Positions 1 to 12,905 of a stretch of 64,000 bases of DNA are shown here, one piece after another. A model generated the notes under the pieces. It was not told where the DNA came from. It ran no database searches and saw only the letters and a program-made list of their open reading frames with translations. The stretch's first letter is position 1. Each line of letters starts with the position of its first letter. The position numbers were made by a program, and so were the translations under genes. This stretch comes from Oenanthe sinensis (lineage: Eukaryota > Streptophyta > Magnoliopsida > Apiales > Apiaceae), in the NCBI GenBank assembly GCA_028671895.1, contig CM053796.1:27340860-27404859 (forward strand), in the 5' to 3' direction.

Positions 1-1020
1 ATTATTCTAATAAAAAAAATATCTAAATAAACATTTTCTTATCGTCCGTAGGAATGAATAAATATATCACTATCATCATAGCTATGTAGTTATCCGTTTG
101 TGAACAAAATATTTAAAATTCAAATTTCACTAAGCTTGTCGAAATATATGGTCAAAATTTCGATAAATAATCTTGTCAAGATAATTATAAATAAACTTGT
201 TTTTATGGGCATTTTAATATGCAGCTACTCCTTCAAAATAATAGATGAGTATTGAAATTTGGAAAACTTTTTCAGTAAATTTCAAGACTAATAAATATTA
301 TAATTGATATTTTTTTCAATTCATCAATGACTTACTTGGACTTGGTTGTTTTTGTGACTTGCCCCTCGTGAGCACAGAAGAATGATCGACTTAACTGGAC
401 CAGATGTTTTGTGTCCCACGTACCTACCTACAGTTGTTCGTTCTGATCCAAACTCGACTTCACGACTTGTTCTCATACTGTCATGAATGGTGGGACTAAA
501 CTGTATGATTAATATATTCTATATATATATGCACACAATACAGATTAGGCTGATTCATTTCATTAATTTCTATTATTAGGTTTATAATGTTAAAAAATAG
601 TATAAGATTTATTTGGGTCTTTCTAACACCTTAAGGTTTTAGATTATTTGACCAAATGGATCTTATACTATTATTTAACATCTTATACTAATATCCTTTG
701 TACATCAAATAGAATGGTTAATTAAGTGTAACTTAGTTTATCTAATAGTCATACTTAATGGACTAATCATACCACTGTCGGGTTTTGTGTACATTTAACA
801 ATTGAGTATGGGCTAATCGGTTTCACTTTTAACATTTATATTGAGGTGAAAAAAATTTGAATACACTTAAATGTAAAATTTTATACGAAATAAATATATA
901 GATTTTCAATTTTTATTTAATATAAAATTTTATATTTTATAATAAATTTAACTATATTTTTTATACCTTAAAATAAGTGTCAAAACTCAAATTAATTATT
1001 ATTTTAACATATAGAAAATA
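1..1020. other. AT-rich flank without a recognisable gene
   Basis: I see no coding region here. The only clear structure is an imperfect inverted repeat, 588-608 against 660-680 (21-bp arms, one mismatch, about 51-nt loop), which could be an old MITE or LTR fragment. The last five bases, AAATA, are the left target duplication of the retrotransposon that follows. Confidence 0.6.
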
Positions 1021-2950
1021 TGTTAGGCCCCGGAAGTATCGTAGAAGGGGGGGTTGAATACGATACTCACTAAATCAAAAATTATTTCGAATCTTTTGCG
1101 GATAAATAATTTAGAGTTCGGTTAATGGGCTCGTCTTCTTGAGGTGAATAGTGTTTACGGAGCTGCTTACTAATTTTCTGTGTTTAGGATTAATCATTTC
1201 GGTTCTAGAAAATCAGCAGGAAAATAAACAACACAAGATTCGGGGAATATATCATTGATAAATATAAACCCTGAGGTTACTACACCCGGTCAACAAATCC
1301 GGTCCGAAGAACAAGTTCTTCGCTGCTTAACAAAAATATAACTCTCAATTTCCTATAAAAGTATTTCTAGATCAGTACAAAGGAAACTAAGACCGTAGAG
1401 AGTGATATATAGTGGCCCTGAACATTTTTCATTAAGGAACCGACCACTGATACATCTCTGGTGAGGAGGTATAGATTTTTCTGGTGTCTCTCCTCTCCGG
1501 CTTCGCCTTCTCTCTTTCTGGTTATTTTCGTTGTGTTGTAGAAGACAGACTCAAATGAATGGCTCTGCTTCAATTTATGTGTAGACTTTTTCAGTACAGC
1601 TACGTGGCTTCATGTGGTCCAAGTAACTGAGCTGATTCTTCACTTCTTGAATTAACAACCGTCGAGACATTTTATTTATAACCATCGGTGAGTCTGTTGA
1701 TAACCATCGAGAGAAATAAATCACTTAAAACAATTCTGATCAAGGATATCAATGATAGGTGGCATGCTGTGGCTGGCTGTAGATTAAACAATCTTAAACC
1801 CTCAACTATCGAAGTGCCATAACTATCGAGACTTAACCGTCGATGGAATAAATAATCTGGATATTTATCTGAGTCCCTTAACTATCGAGATGCTGTAACC
1901 GTCGAGACGAAACAGTCGAACCCAATAACTATCGACTCAAAATGCATAACCGTCGAGTGATTTGAAATAATAATTTATCCAAAATGATAACCGTCGAGTG
2001 ATTTGGCTAACCATCAGTAAATAAGATGAAATAGCCAAACAGGAAACCCAACCGTCGGAAATAAGACAAAACAGCCAAACAGCCTATAACCAACTATCGG
2101 TAAATAAGACGAAACAGCCAAACAGCTAAAACCAACTGTCGGTAATTCACCTTAGCCGTTTTTCAACGATTCAAAGCTCTGTAATATTTCTTTTCACTGC
2201 AACCAAGTTAATAAATTTACCTTTACTACTTGAACTTGATTTTCTCCGAGCTTTAGCACACAACGGTTATACAGCCAATTCTTTTCTAACATAGATGCAG
2301 TTCTCAATTCCTTTTGTGCTGACGTTTAGTGCGACTGGTCTGGTTCACAAACGACTAACACGAACTTGATCTTTACATCTTCTTGACTATTCAATTGGCC
2401 CTGTTTCTCTAGCTGTTAAGAAGTGCTTCTATTGTAAGTACATTGGAATCCTCTGGCACTTATGCTGAACCATAAACATATCTGAAACCCTGAACATCTT
2501 CGAACTTTATCCTTCACTGAAGTCTGTACATATGAATGAACTTCCTCCAACAATCTATAATAGACTCGAAGATTCCATCTAATATTTTGATTCTTTGTAT
2601 TTACCGTATATTCTATCTTCTCGATTCCTGTACTTGAGCTCTGCAATTCATTGCTTGACTGATTTGCAGATTTGGATCACTAGAATCTTTCTGGTACTTT
2701 GACAACCGCTTCACTGCTTCCACATCCTTGAATACTTCAACCTTTATTCTTCACTGAGGCATGAACATATTAATGAACTTCTTCCAGTGAGCTAATGCTT
2801 CAAGTCTGTAGATTTCTTCTTTATCCTTTGTCTTTACCAAGTCTTCATGTCTTCCTGATTCCGGTGATAACTTCATATTATTTACACGTCCTGTTCTTGT
2901 GTTGAGTTATAACCCTATGTTACATATAGGTCTATACATACAGCCTTTCA
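1021..2950 (-). repeat. Element A 3' LTR
   Basis: The repeat has a TG...CA boundary in element sense and is 1930 bp long, the same length as its partner. It holds a TATA box (minus strand, 1673-1680) with a box array just upstream of it in element sense. Near the U5 end, a C-rich stretch (plus strand 1040-1060, G-run followed by TTGAATA) recurs at the same place in the other LTR families of this window. Confidence 0.93.
1655..2145 (-). promoter_or_regulatory. Element A LTR promoter: TATA box with array of AAC-YRTCG boxes
   Basis: About 15 copies of a degenerate box, seen on the plus strand as AACCGTCGAG, AACTATCGAG or AACCATCGG, are spaced roughly 15-45 bp apart. In element sense the array lies mostly directly upstream of TATAAATA (minus strand, 1673-1680), the expected place for U3 enhancer elements. 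The same array is in the 5' LTR at about 13540-14030. That these are transcription-factor sites is inference; only the reiteration and placement are seen. Confidence 0.6.
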
Positions 2951-3695
2951 ATCTCCCCCTATTTGTTTGGTAGAGATTAACAAGCAAATCCCTAGAGGAT
3001 AACTAAACTAACTACAAGAAAATATTAATGCTCTAGATTTGTAAATAATACTACTTGGGTTCTGGATGATATAATACATTTCCAGATTTCTATAAAGTAA
3101 AGAGAAATAGAAAATGAGTGTTCCTTTAGCACTGAACGCATCTTCAATAGATATCATCTTCATTCCTCTGTGTTTGAGTTTTTCTCTGCTTTAAAATCCT
3201 TCATTGCTTGACCTATAAAGAACTTATCATAAACTGAGCTTCATAAGAATCAAAATTCCTGGGAACATCTTCAATAAAATATAGAACATTGCTCAAATAA
3301 TGTTCTCCCCCTGAGAATGTGATTCTTCTTATTTCTTTTTCTTCTTCTCCCTTTAGATAATCAATGGAAGTGTCAATTCTTTTCTGTTCTTCCCACTTGG
3401 ATGAGGAATCATCTTCTGACAACTTCTTTCAAGTATAGAATACAACTTCTTGATTCTCCCATATTTCTGTTGTTCCCCCTCAGGATCAGAAGATAAGATT
3501 TTCTTTTTCTCGTCTCAAATCTCCCCCTATGGATATTAACTTCTCCCAAGGATGCGAACCCCTTTTCCCTTTAAGGATCCAGGAACTTCCCTTAATGATC
3601 CAGGATACGAACCCCTTTAGGATATTAACTTTTCCAAAGTACGAAGATAAGACTTTATTAACTTCCTTTTTCTTCCTATAAATTCTCCCCCTTAG
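2951..3695 (-). other. Element A polypurine tract and four further purine tracts
   Basis: Directly inside the 3' LTR the plus strand reads ATCTCCCCCT (2951-2960), giving the purine tract AGGGGGAGAT in element sense, the expected plus-strand primer. Similar tracts follow near 3304, 3473, 3519 and 3683. Multiple PPTs are, from memory, a reported trait of Sireviruses. Confidence 0.7.
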
Positions 3696-6600
3696 TTGAG
3701 GAATCCTCCAATGGCCCACTTTTGAATGGTTTGTCTTCCAAAGAAGGTTCTCGTCTGTCGTTGATCGGGAAAAATATAGTAACTTTTCTTTCAGAAGTAG
3801 CAAGTAGCAAGGGTAAGTGTTTGGCTTAAGGTTTCCTCACTTCTACTACGTTCTGTTGGTGTTTACACTTAAGTGTCGAGCACTTAGAAGTGTTTAACTC
3901 TTTCTCTCCTTATCTCTCACTCAAGTGTATCTCTCCCTCACTTTCACTTAAGTGTTTCTCTCACTCACTTTCACTCTGCATTCCAAATATAGCCTTCTGT
4001 ACCTGCAAGTGAAATCCGTCAATTCATTATTCTCATCACCTGATTCATCAGAATGAACTGAATCACTATCAAGTGAAGAATTGCCTCGTTGAGGTGTTCT
4101 TGATCTATCATGCATAAGCACTGTCTCAGCACCAAACTCAATAGCAATTGCTAAATCACTGTCTAGTGGAGCCTCACCTCTTTGAGATGGGTTATCCCAA
4201 GATTTTAAAATCTGTTAGGGAATCCTGCCTTGTTCTATCAAGGAGTTGCCTCACACCTTCTCCGTAAACGGGAGGTGGACATTCCTTTTCAGGATCTGGA
4301 AATGTTCCTTCCAGGAGGGTCAACGTAGTAGACAATGTAATGAATGGCAAATTATAGTCTACGTTTCCCTCGTAACCCTTTGACGGGAATTTGTGTAAAA
4401 TACCCTACTTGACTCATCCGAAGAATTGTCAAGCAGTTGCCTCTCAAGTCCAGATAAATCTGAACAAGAGATCTCCCTTTCGGAATGCAGAAGATTAACT
4501 TCTGTTTGAGGTAGATACATTGGACAATGTACTGTATGGCTAACTAGAGTCCGTATCTCCTCTGAATGCCTATACCTCTCACTGTGCACATCTTGCAATG
4601 TGTTCCTAGAATTTATCTGTTTAGGCTTACCATCAGCGTGAGCGCTAGTGGTGTGCTTGACTCATTACAAGATGCTCTGGCTGACGAGCGAATTTCAATG
4701 GACTCACCCTGTTGAGAGAACGATTCCAGAGACAGTTTTATTGCCTTTTCATCTCTGCATCCTTTTGAGAAAATGCAGATGAGCTTACAGTTACCCCGGT
4801 TTATATACTACTTTACTTCTCTGGAGGTAGAGCTGTGGGTGCACTTCCGACTTCATCCTTATTTGCGGCATCAAGTGCAGTTTCTCCCTTATCAACCTCT
4901 AATTTACATAAGTTTCTTATATCTCCAAGGGTTAATATATGGAAGTGAATGAATCAGTGTTTGGTATTATGGCCTGGGTAAGAGATTGATGGGTTTTCAA
5001 CCTCTTGGCCAGTTTTTATAGCCACTGGGGGCTAAACGGATAAAATCAATTAAATAAGATAAAGAAATAATCACTTTAACATTCCAAAACATATTTTTCA
5101 TCTCAAGGAGAAAGAAAAATATAAGAAGGAATGGTAATGAATTGCATTAAAGCACTTTTAATAAAAGAGTTTTGTCGGTTCTAAAGATTTATCATTTAAG
5201 AGCGTGACACCAATAGAAATTTTCTTTAAGATACTTATCCCATAATAAAACACGGGAGTATCAGAGAAAAATTCTATCCCTTATGAATTTCTTATAAGGC
5301 AAACTTCCTATAATAAAACGCGGGAATTTATATCCAATAAGAAATCCAACTCTTCTACCAAATTAAATCTTAATAAAAATGACTCTTTTCCATTAAACCT
5401 AAGCACTGTATGTTTTGAAAATAGTTTTGCAAAACATCCTTATCAGATGGAGGCTATGATTTTCCGACTCATAATGCAATTATGATTTACATCATTTTCG
5501 TCCACTTGATAGTATCCCCGACTTAAAATAAAAACATGACAATTGGGGTGAATGAATGCTTAACAATACAGTACTAGGCCTTCAAAGCAACAACCACTGT
5601 TTAGTTACTCAGAATCAATGTGAAACATACATTGACATAAGTATTTAAAAACAAATCATTTTACAAGTGATTGGTACCTCGAAGTTAAAACAATTTCTTT
5701 AAATAAAATAGCAGTCACAAAGTTTCTGCCACTTTAAAAAGAAAAATTTAGAGAGAAAAAGCTTTTAAAGATAAAACATTTAAAACTAGCTTTTGGAGAG
5801 AGGATAAAATATTTTGAGATTTAAAGAAAGATTATCCTCAAGAAAAGTTTGATTCACACCCTAGGATTGGAAAAATAAAGTAGGGCTGTAAATCAAATGA
5901 TTTTCAAAAGAGAAGGTTTGAAAAAGAATTTTGAAGTTTTCTTATCTAAAACCGATAGAAAGTGAATGTATCTTTGAATAACACATTTTGAAAAAGAAAT
6001 AGACAAAAATTTCTTTTAAATACATTCAGGATTATAAATCAGTTAAAGACATAAAACTAAATATACTAATACTAACGGCTTTTTCAAAAACCAATATTTA
6101 CTTAGTATAAAGACTAAGCAAATCCATTAGTATTAATATATCACAATTATTTTGTAATAAAATATTAATCAATCATCACAAAGTAATAAAAGAGAATATT
6201 TATACTACGAATAATTATGCTTCGAATTTAATTTAATATACTTAAATCATGGAACCAATATATCACTGAATTGTTTTATATCATCATGATTTAAACAAAT
6301 CAAAATAAATTAAATACTTATGCTGCACTAAGCAATTGCCAATCACATGCATATATATCAAATAAACATAGCAATCATTCAGTAGAACAATAAGCATTAA
6401 GACATATTTTTATTATTAGTGATTTCAGATACGCAACTTGTGTTATCACTAATATTAAAAATATCACAATTAATTGCACGATGATACCAATTATTTGATA
6501 TTTATCAATAATTTCAAGATGCAAGAAATTGTGCTTCTTATATTTTATCAAATCAAAATTATGAAACTGATAATCATTGTATTGCTTCAATCCATAATTT

Positions 6601-7439
6601 TAATAGGATAAAATAATTTCGCTAAATACTAAAATATTCATAAGATTGAATATTAGCATCTAACTTCCTACACTATATCTAATAATTGTCACTCTAGCAT
6701 ATTACAATTATACTCATAACAATTATTAATGATATACGTAAGCTCGAGAAAATAGTTGAATAGAAATTCACAAGTTCTTTAAATATTGACATTTAATACT
6801 CATGATTCTTATAACAATCCCTCGCAAATAAACTCAAATTTTAGAAATATTTTTTAAGTATATAAAACATTGAAAATTTTATACACATAACTTAGAAAAT
6901 ACTTCGTCTCCCAATATTAGTGAGTTTTGAAATATGCATTATTTATTTAGAACAGAAATTCTAAGTACTGTCACTAATATCAAAAGTATCACAATTATTT
7001 GTAATAAAATATTTAAAAATGTCAGAGCAAAATATCAGAGCAATTAAGCAAGATATCATTGACTAATACTCATCAAATATTTAACACACAAATAATTATG
7101 CTTCTAACTTATACTAAATAATTTAACTTCCACTTATGCATATTACAATGTAAGCATGATAATTAAACTAGTAGCAATAAGTATGAGGTACTGGATTTAA
7201 AAATAAATTCACAAGTCCTTTAAATATGGAAAATTTAATACTTGTGAACTCATTTGAGAATTCCTTGCAGATGAGATTTCCAATATATATGCAAATAAAT
7301 AATATCCCAAGTTTACTAACCAACTTAGATAAAATGAATTCATCAAATTGTTTAACAAATATCTGCAAGTTATTCTACTTTTGACAATCTCAAAAGAAAT
7401 GATACATGGTGTCTATGCGCTTGTTCCATACGTGGTGTG
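2965..7439 (-). other. Element A long 3' non-pol region
   Basis: About 4.5 kb lies between the RNase H remnant and the PPT. No conserved domain is recognisable. Short open stretches on the minus strand (3213-3422, 3486-3803, 4359-4598) are Ser/Glu/Lys-rich and may be remains of an accessory ORF. A TATAAAAA box on the minus strand (5013-5020) could be an internal promoter for it. The part from 5050 to 7370 is AT-rich, with a short repeated stretch containing 'ataaaacrcggga' near 5230-5330. Confidence 0.45.
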
Positions 7440-9870
7440 AAGAGATCAACAGAGTTGCTGGAAATAATGACAGCTTCTAGGAATGACTTCCCTGTCTTTC
7501 TTACAACCTGCATATCTATATCTATATAGCCAATTAGGTTAAACCTAGTATCTTTAGGGTCCCAGATTCCAAGAATTGGTGATCCCCTAAGATATCTAAC
7601 AATTCATAACTTAGCTATAAGATAAGATTCTCTAGTATCCACTTGGAAACTTGCACATAGGCATATCGAGAATAAAATATATGGTCTTTATGCACTTGAA
7701 TAAGTAATGAGCTGATTACCTCTATAGCTTGTCACTTCAGTTCATATACCTGATTTGCCCTGATCAAGCTTAGTGGTCTGTTGGAAAGAAGTCTTGGCAG
7801 GTCTAGAATCTTTCAAATTGCGCATCTTCAAAAGATCCTTGACTTACTTTTATTTCCATCATTCTTTTGAATTACTTATAATCCAAAAAGAATTACAACT
7901 CTTCCAACATGCTCATGTTGTACCTACTCTGCATTAACTTAGCAAATATCTCTTGCCAAATTTTCGTTAGTAGACCCACAAATAATATACTCATGGTATA
8001 CTTGCACATATATGACATTGTATGTGCCCTGTATTCTAGAGATATATATATGTGTATAACGACTCTGCCAAAATCATTTTCAAGTAATAAACTAGTTAGA
8101 GTGTCATACCATGTCCTTGACAATTTGCTTGAATCCCTAACTCTGTTAGGTCCTCATCTTGTTAGGCCCAATTGTTAGGTCATAAGAGGATCAAGTCTCG
8201 TCACTGGTGCTTGCTGTTAGATCTTGAAAGTCCCGAAGATTCTGTTTCCATCATCGTCGATACCTTCTGCTTGATATTAATCTGTAGTAACTAGTTTGGC
8301 TTTGTCCCTCATAACAATGCCAATAACTATCCAGTTTCTGTAAACCCTTACTGTACCAATTTCAGCTTCGACTTTAGTGGTCTGGGTTCCAGCTTCAGTA
8401 GATTCTGCCTTCGAATTGATTGAGATCATCTTGCATTACAATCACCCAATCTGGATCAATCAGTGCATCTTCAGTATTCTTTGGGATACCAAATGTTGAT
8501 TGTTGGGTCCCGAAAAATATATGTTCATTTTGATTAGCACTTCTAGCTTTTACTCAATAATCCGGATCACTAAGAACTAGACTCCAGGAATGACTTTGAC
8601 TTCAAACCCTTTATCTCGGCAGATATGTTCTTGATGTATTCCTTTGATCTTCATTGTGTTGAGTACGACTAGTAGATCCTTCTTTTATTTTTCTCCCCCT
8701 GAGTTGCTGTTAGGATGTGTTGAAGATCCTTCACCTTTTTCAGTGGATTCTGTTAAAGTCCACGAGTTGTGTAGTTTCACTACCAATTCCACTAATAGGA
8801 TCTGAATCAACATCATTATCATTGTTTCCTTCTGCAACCTCAGTTTCATCATCAGTATCTGAATTTGACTCTGACGGGATGTCAAACTTCAAAGATTCAG
8901 AATAGTCTTTCATTTGAATGCTTGGGAGCTTGGTGTAGTAGGTCGACACATTCAGACTTTCAATCACCTTCTGGTTTTTCATCATCAATGAGTAGCCGAG
9001 GAAAATTGTTCCTTGAGTCTTAACTTCAAACTTGCCAAGATACTCATCTAAATCTTCAGTAAATATCAATTTCCTCCAAACACACGAAAGAGTTTCAGTG
9101 GTTTGCTTCTGGTTGGCCATTAACTCATATGATGTCTTTTCACGATCTTGTTGAATAAAGTAGCATGCTGTATTAATTGTTTCAGCTTCAAAGTACCTTT
9201 ATAAGTGCAGACTTCATTTAGAACTTCATTCGCGAAATTCAGTTCCACTATCTGACTTTAAAGTTCTCACAGCTTACTTTGCTTCCAACTTGATCTACCT
9301 GATTTGATCAATTACCATCTGTGACATTTTGTCTGTTGAATGCACGAACATCACCAACTTGTAACTAGGGTTGTCATCTTGACTTCCCTATGTGACATAC
9401 TTCAAAATGTCCTTCTAGATAGAATTCCATAAGAGGCAGTCCTCTCACCAATTTCATCTATCTCAGAGAATCCATTGTCTTGAAAATCAAGTATGAGAGC
9501 TTCCTATGCCATAGCCAACTCTTTACTGATGAAGCTTTACTAAGAAACTCACTTCACCTTTGAATATAGAATCCATGTCAGCTACGAACAAATTTCTCAC
9601 TCAGATTAGAGTAAGCTTCTATCTTTCTTGCTTGAGATCAAACACTTTTCCTTTTCTGCTTTTCTAGAAAACCCTTGACAAAGAATTCCCTAATGCCCTG
9701 TAGATAGTGCTTAATTCCGTTTATAAGAAAGATGCTTCCAGTGATAACAGTTCTTAAATCATGATAGCCATATCCCTTGTACATCCTTTACTGTCATCTC
9801 CAAAGGTTACCATTGGGGAGGCCTTCTCAACCAACTGTGATGTCAGAGCTTTAATCTATGTCTTTTGTTA
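7440..9870 (-). pseudogene. Element A pol remnant (protease edge, integrase, RT, RNase H)
   Basis: Read on the minus strand from high to low coordinates, with many stops and frame changes, copia domains are recognisable in order. First come the protease/pre-integrase edge (VEKASPMVTFGDDSKG, about 9840-9780) and the pre-integrase zinc region (WHRKLS-like, about 9530-9420). Next are an integrase catalytic stretch (LKSDSGTEF, about 9250) and the integrase tail (KFEVKTQGTIFLGYS, within 8740-9120). Then come the RT start (MQDDLNQFE, about 8411-8435), RT palm (7893-8123) and RNase H edge (about 7780-7440). The RT catalytic YVDD is not preserved. It cannot encode a working polymerase. Confidence 0.85.
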
Positions 9871-10842
9871 CATACTCTCAATCACAAATGATTAAGCTTC
9901 TTGGTACTCAATTTTAATTGAGTCCAGATGGGTTAGAGATATTATCAGAGATAACAACAACTTCAATATGCATAAAAGCACATGGATAAAAGAACTAACA
10001 AATTAATTACTAATTCTGTCTAGTCCATTTCTGTCGTTGTCTAACATTTTTAACTATCTCTAATTACCTAAGTCAGTTTTAGATTAAACCTTGAATCTAC
10101 AAATTTTACTGACAACATAGATAATTCTACCATCTTATCCCTAACAAGCAATACATGATCTAATATGACATTTAAGTGCAACTATGTGAGTGCAAGCAAA
10201 TCATGTGAAAATAAGCACATAAACAATTTAAGAATATGCAGAATATTTGAATAAAACATTATAAGCAATATCAAATTCCACATATACTTATCAAGTCATT
10301 TATCACAATAAGAACAAATATAAAATATCTGATCTATGACCTGTTTGTCTATTAGCAATTTTCACAACATTAGCAGAGGTATTAAATCACAGAAGATTTA
10401 AATCAAGTTTCAAACAAATGTTCAGGGATACACCTAACCGTCTAGAACACCCTATCTAATTCTAGATATTCATTTTACTGCATATAAAATCAAGTATGAA
10501 ATGTACTCACTAAACTCATATAACTAAGCATGAAATCTTATTCTTAGCAATTAATTAAGCATTTAAGTTCTAAGATTCTAACATGATGACACGAGCCTAA
10601 TACATTTAAAAACATAATAATCATACAATTATGAATTAGATAAAGATATACTAGTTAGTAAGTGTACCTGTGAAGTGCTTAGTGATTCATCTCTAGTGTT
10701 GGTCATTGATGCCAGATATTCATTTGGTTCATCACTGTCACTGATAGAATCAGCCTTGCCTTTAACTTCATCAACAAATGCTTTCCCTTGCTGCATCCTC
10801 ACTAATGTTTAAGATTCCTGCTACAACCCATCATAGTGTCTG

Positions 10843-11533
10843 TCATCTTTTGCTTGTACAGGTTTCTTCAAACTGTGTAGCAAACCCCTGATCTTGTCTT
10901 CTATAATCAACCATCCCTGTCTTGCAACCACCTCTTGAACTGATCTTGAAAATCTCCTTAATGGAATCTATAGGTAAGGACCTTAGATTTAGAATTGGGA
11001 TTCCGTCTGAATCTGATGTCACTGAACTTCCTGTTGCCCTGCAGGCTTGACTTGCAGTCCAGTTCTCAAGATATTCCAAAGTGTCAAATACACATGCAAC
11101 ACCTTGACCACTACCTCGAGCTACAACATCTTCAATTCAGCTTCTAGGATCATTTCATTTCTGTTCAGAGGTTCTCAACCTTGACTTCAATCAAATTTGG
11201 TTCCTGGGTCACAAATACAGTGGATATGCTAACAACCTGTTTTACCAAATATTATCTTCTTCAGCTCTTGTTCTAGTTCATAGGCCTTCAGCACATACAT
11301 AGTTCATCTAAAGATAATGTGGTTATATCCTTAGAATCCCTTGTAGCTGTAATCCTATGTTCCAGATGATCTGCAGTGTTAACACGAACTTCCTGTAATC
11401 TCCTTGTAGAATAATCTTTACGTCTTCTGTACTTAGATGCTAGGATGTCCAGTTTGTTCTCCTTCACACTACTTAAACCCCTAAGATTTTTCATCTTCAA
11501 ATTCAACTCAAACCAACTAAAAACTGTACCCAA
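10843..11533 (-). pseudogene. Element A gag remnant
   Basis: Minus-strand 11288-11533 encodes VKENKLDILASKY and, after a gap, HLEHRITATRD followed by TTLSLDELC. This matches the copia gag pattern also seen in element G (VKENRLDILTCQYE ... HLEHKISAIRE). Segment 10843-11079 is a further open stretch in the same region without recognisable motifs. The interval carries stops and frameshifts, so no capsid protein can be made. Its position, between the PBS leader and the pol remnant, is as expected. Confidence 0.8.
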
Positions 11534-12890
11534 ATAATCTTTTCATAACCAGAATCAACTTCTTTGGATAATCTTCAGTCGATCTTCATTGTCTTCAATA
11601 ACCCGTAAAAATCTTCAACTACTAACTTCTGAGCATCCTCGAATAAGTACTTAAGAAAAATTTAAATTTACAGAATTTTTAATTTTCTTAGAAAATAAAT
11701 TAAACAAAAATAAAAATTTACAGAACTTAATTTTCAAGAATTTTGAATTTTCTTAAAAATTAAAATATTGTAAATTAATATTTAAGAAAAATTTAATTAA
11801 CAAGAATATTAAATTTTCTGGAAAAATAAATAAATCTAAAATAGATATTAAAGGTTCAAAACGTTAAGTAGGCCAAAATAGTATCTGAGGCGCTTATGTC
11901 CAAGAGTAACACTAATGAGTCACATTTTTCCTCAAAAAGAAACTTCGCCAATATTAATACCTAAGACATGATTATACAGTAAAAATACTATATGATCATG
12001 TTTCAGAGTTTAATAAACACTGGTCAATTTTTATTCCGGAAACAAAAATTACACCAGGGGCAAATATCTTTTTCTGAGACGCAATTCTAAAATGAACACT
12101 CTGCGACGTCCAAGCAGCTTCGACACCCTTAATTTAATATTTAAGAAAAAATTAAATTTCCAAAAATTTTAATTTTCTTAAAAAATAAATTAATCAAAAA
12201 TAAATATTTACAAAAAATTTAATTTTCAAGAATTTCAAATTTTCTTAAAAATTAAATAAATCGTAAATTAATATTTAAGAAAAATTTAAAGTTAAGAATT
12301 TTTAAATTTTTAAAACATAATAAATCAAAAATAAAAAAAATCAGAATGCGGCTCCGATAGTTACTTAACTATCGGGGACGTGTCGATAGTTAATAACTAT
12401 CGGACAGACAGTTGGCGCGTGGACTTCACTTCTTCATTCAAGTCAACAGCTGAGTGATATGGCCAGGTGACTTGAGTTTATTATTATTATTATTCTTGGC
12501 CACATATTTCCAATCATGTTGCTGCCGAGTACTGCTGGAAAAAAAATGGACCAACATTTGTTTAATAAATTTAAACTTTAAACTTTATTAAATTTATAAA
12601 ATAAACTAATTAAAATTTATAATATAAACTAATAAAAGTTTATAAAACAAATTTTATAAAAGTTTATAAAATAAATTTAATAATAAGTTTATAAAACAAA
12701 CTAATTAAAATTTATAATATAAACTAATAAAAGTTTATAAAATAAATTTTATAAAAGTTTATAAAATAAACTTATTAAAAGTTTATAATTAAACTTATTT
12801 AACAAGGCCTCTAATCATTCTGAGTCCAAACAGCTTCCGCCTGGCGAGCTTCACTGAGCTAATGGATCTTGATTTGTATATCAATCAGTC
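11534..12890 (-). other. Element A leader: AT-rich repeats and two palindromes
   Basis: This non-coding stretch lies between PBS and gag. It contains repeated AT-rich blocks (about 11640-11840 and 12130-12340) and a tandem array of a 'taaaagtttataaaat'-like unit (about 12560-12800). Between them sit two back-to-back perfect palindromes built from the LTR box: CCGATAGTTA/TAACTATCGG (12354-12375, 2-nt centre) and CGATAGTTA/TAACTATCG (12384-12402, 1-nt centre). Confidence 0.7.
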
Positions 12891-12904
12891 AGCTCTAATA
12901 CCAA
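12891..12904 (-). other. Element A primer-binding site (tRNA-iMet type)
   Basis: In element sense this reads TTGGTATTAGAGCT, one base off the usual plant TTGGTATCAGAGC, and sits one base inside the 5' LTR. It would prime minus-strand synthesis from initiator tRNA-Met. Confidence 0.88.
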
Positions 12905-12905
12905 T

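Noticed and set aside
1367..1573. Small ORF present identically in both element A LTRs (also 13252-13458)
   Set aside because: Conserved only because the LTRs are nearly identical; no known domain and no evidence of separate selection.
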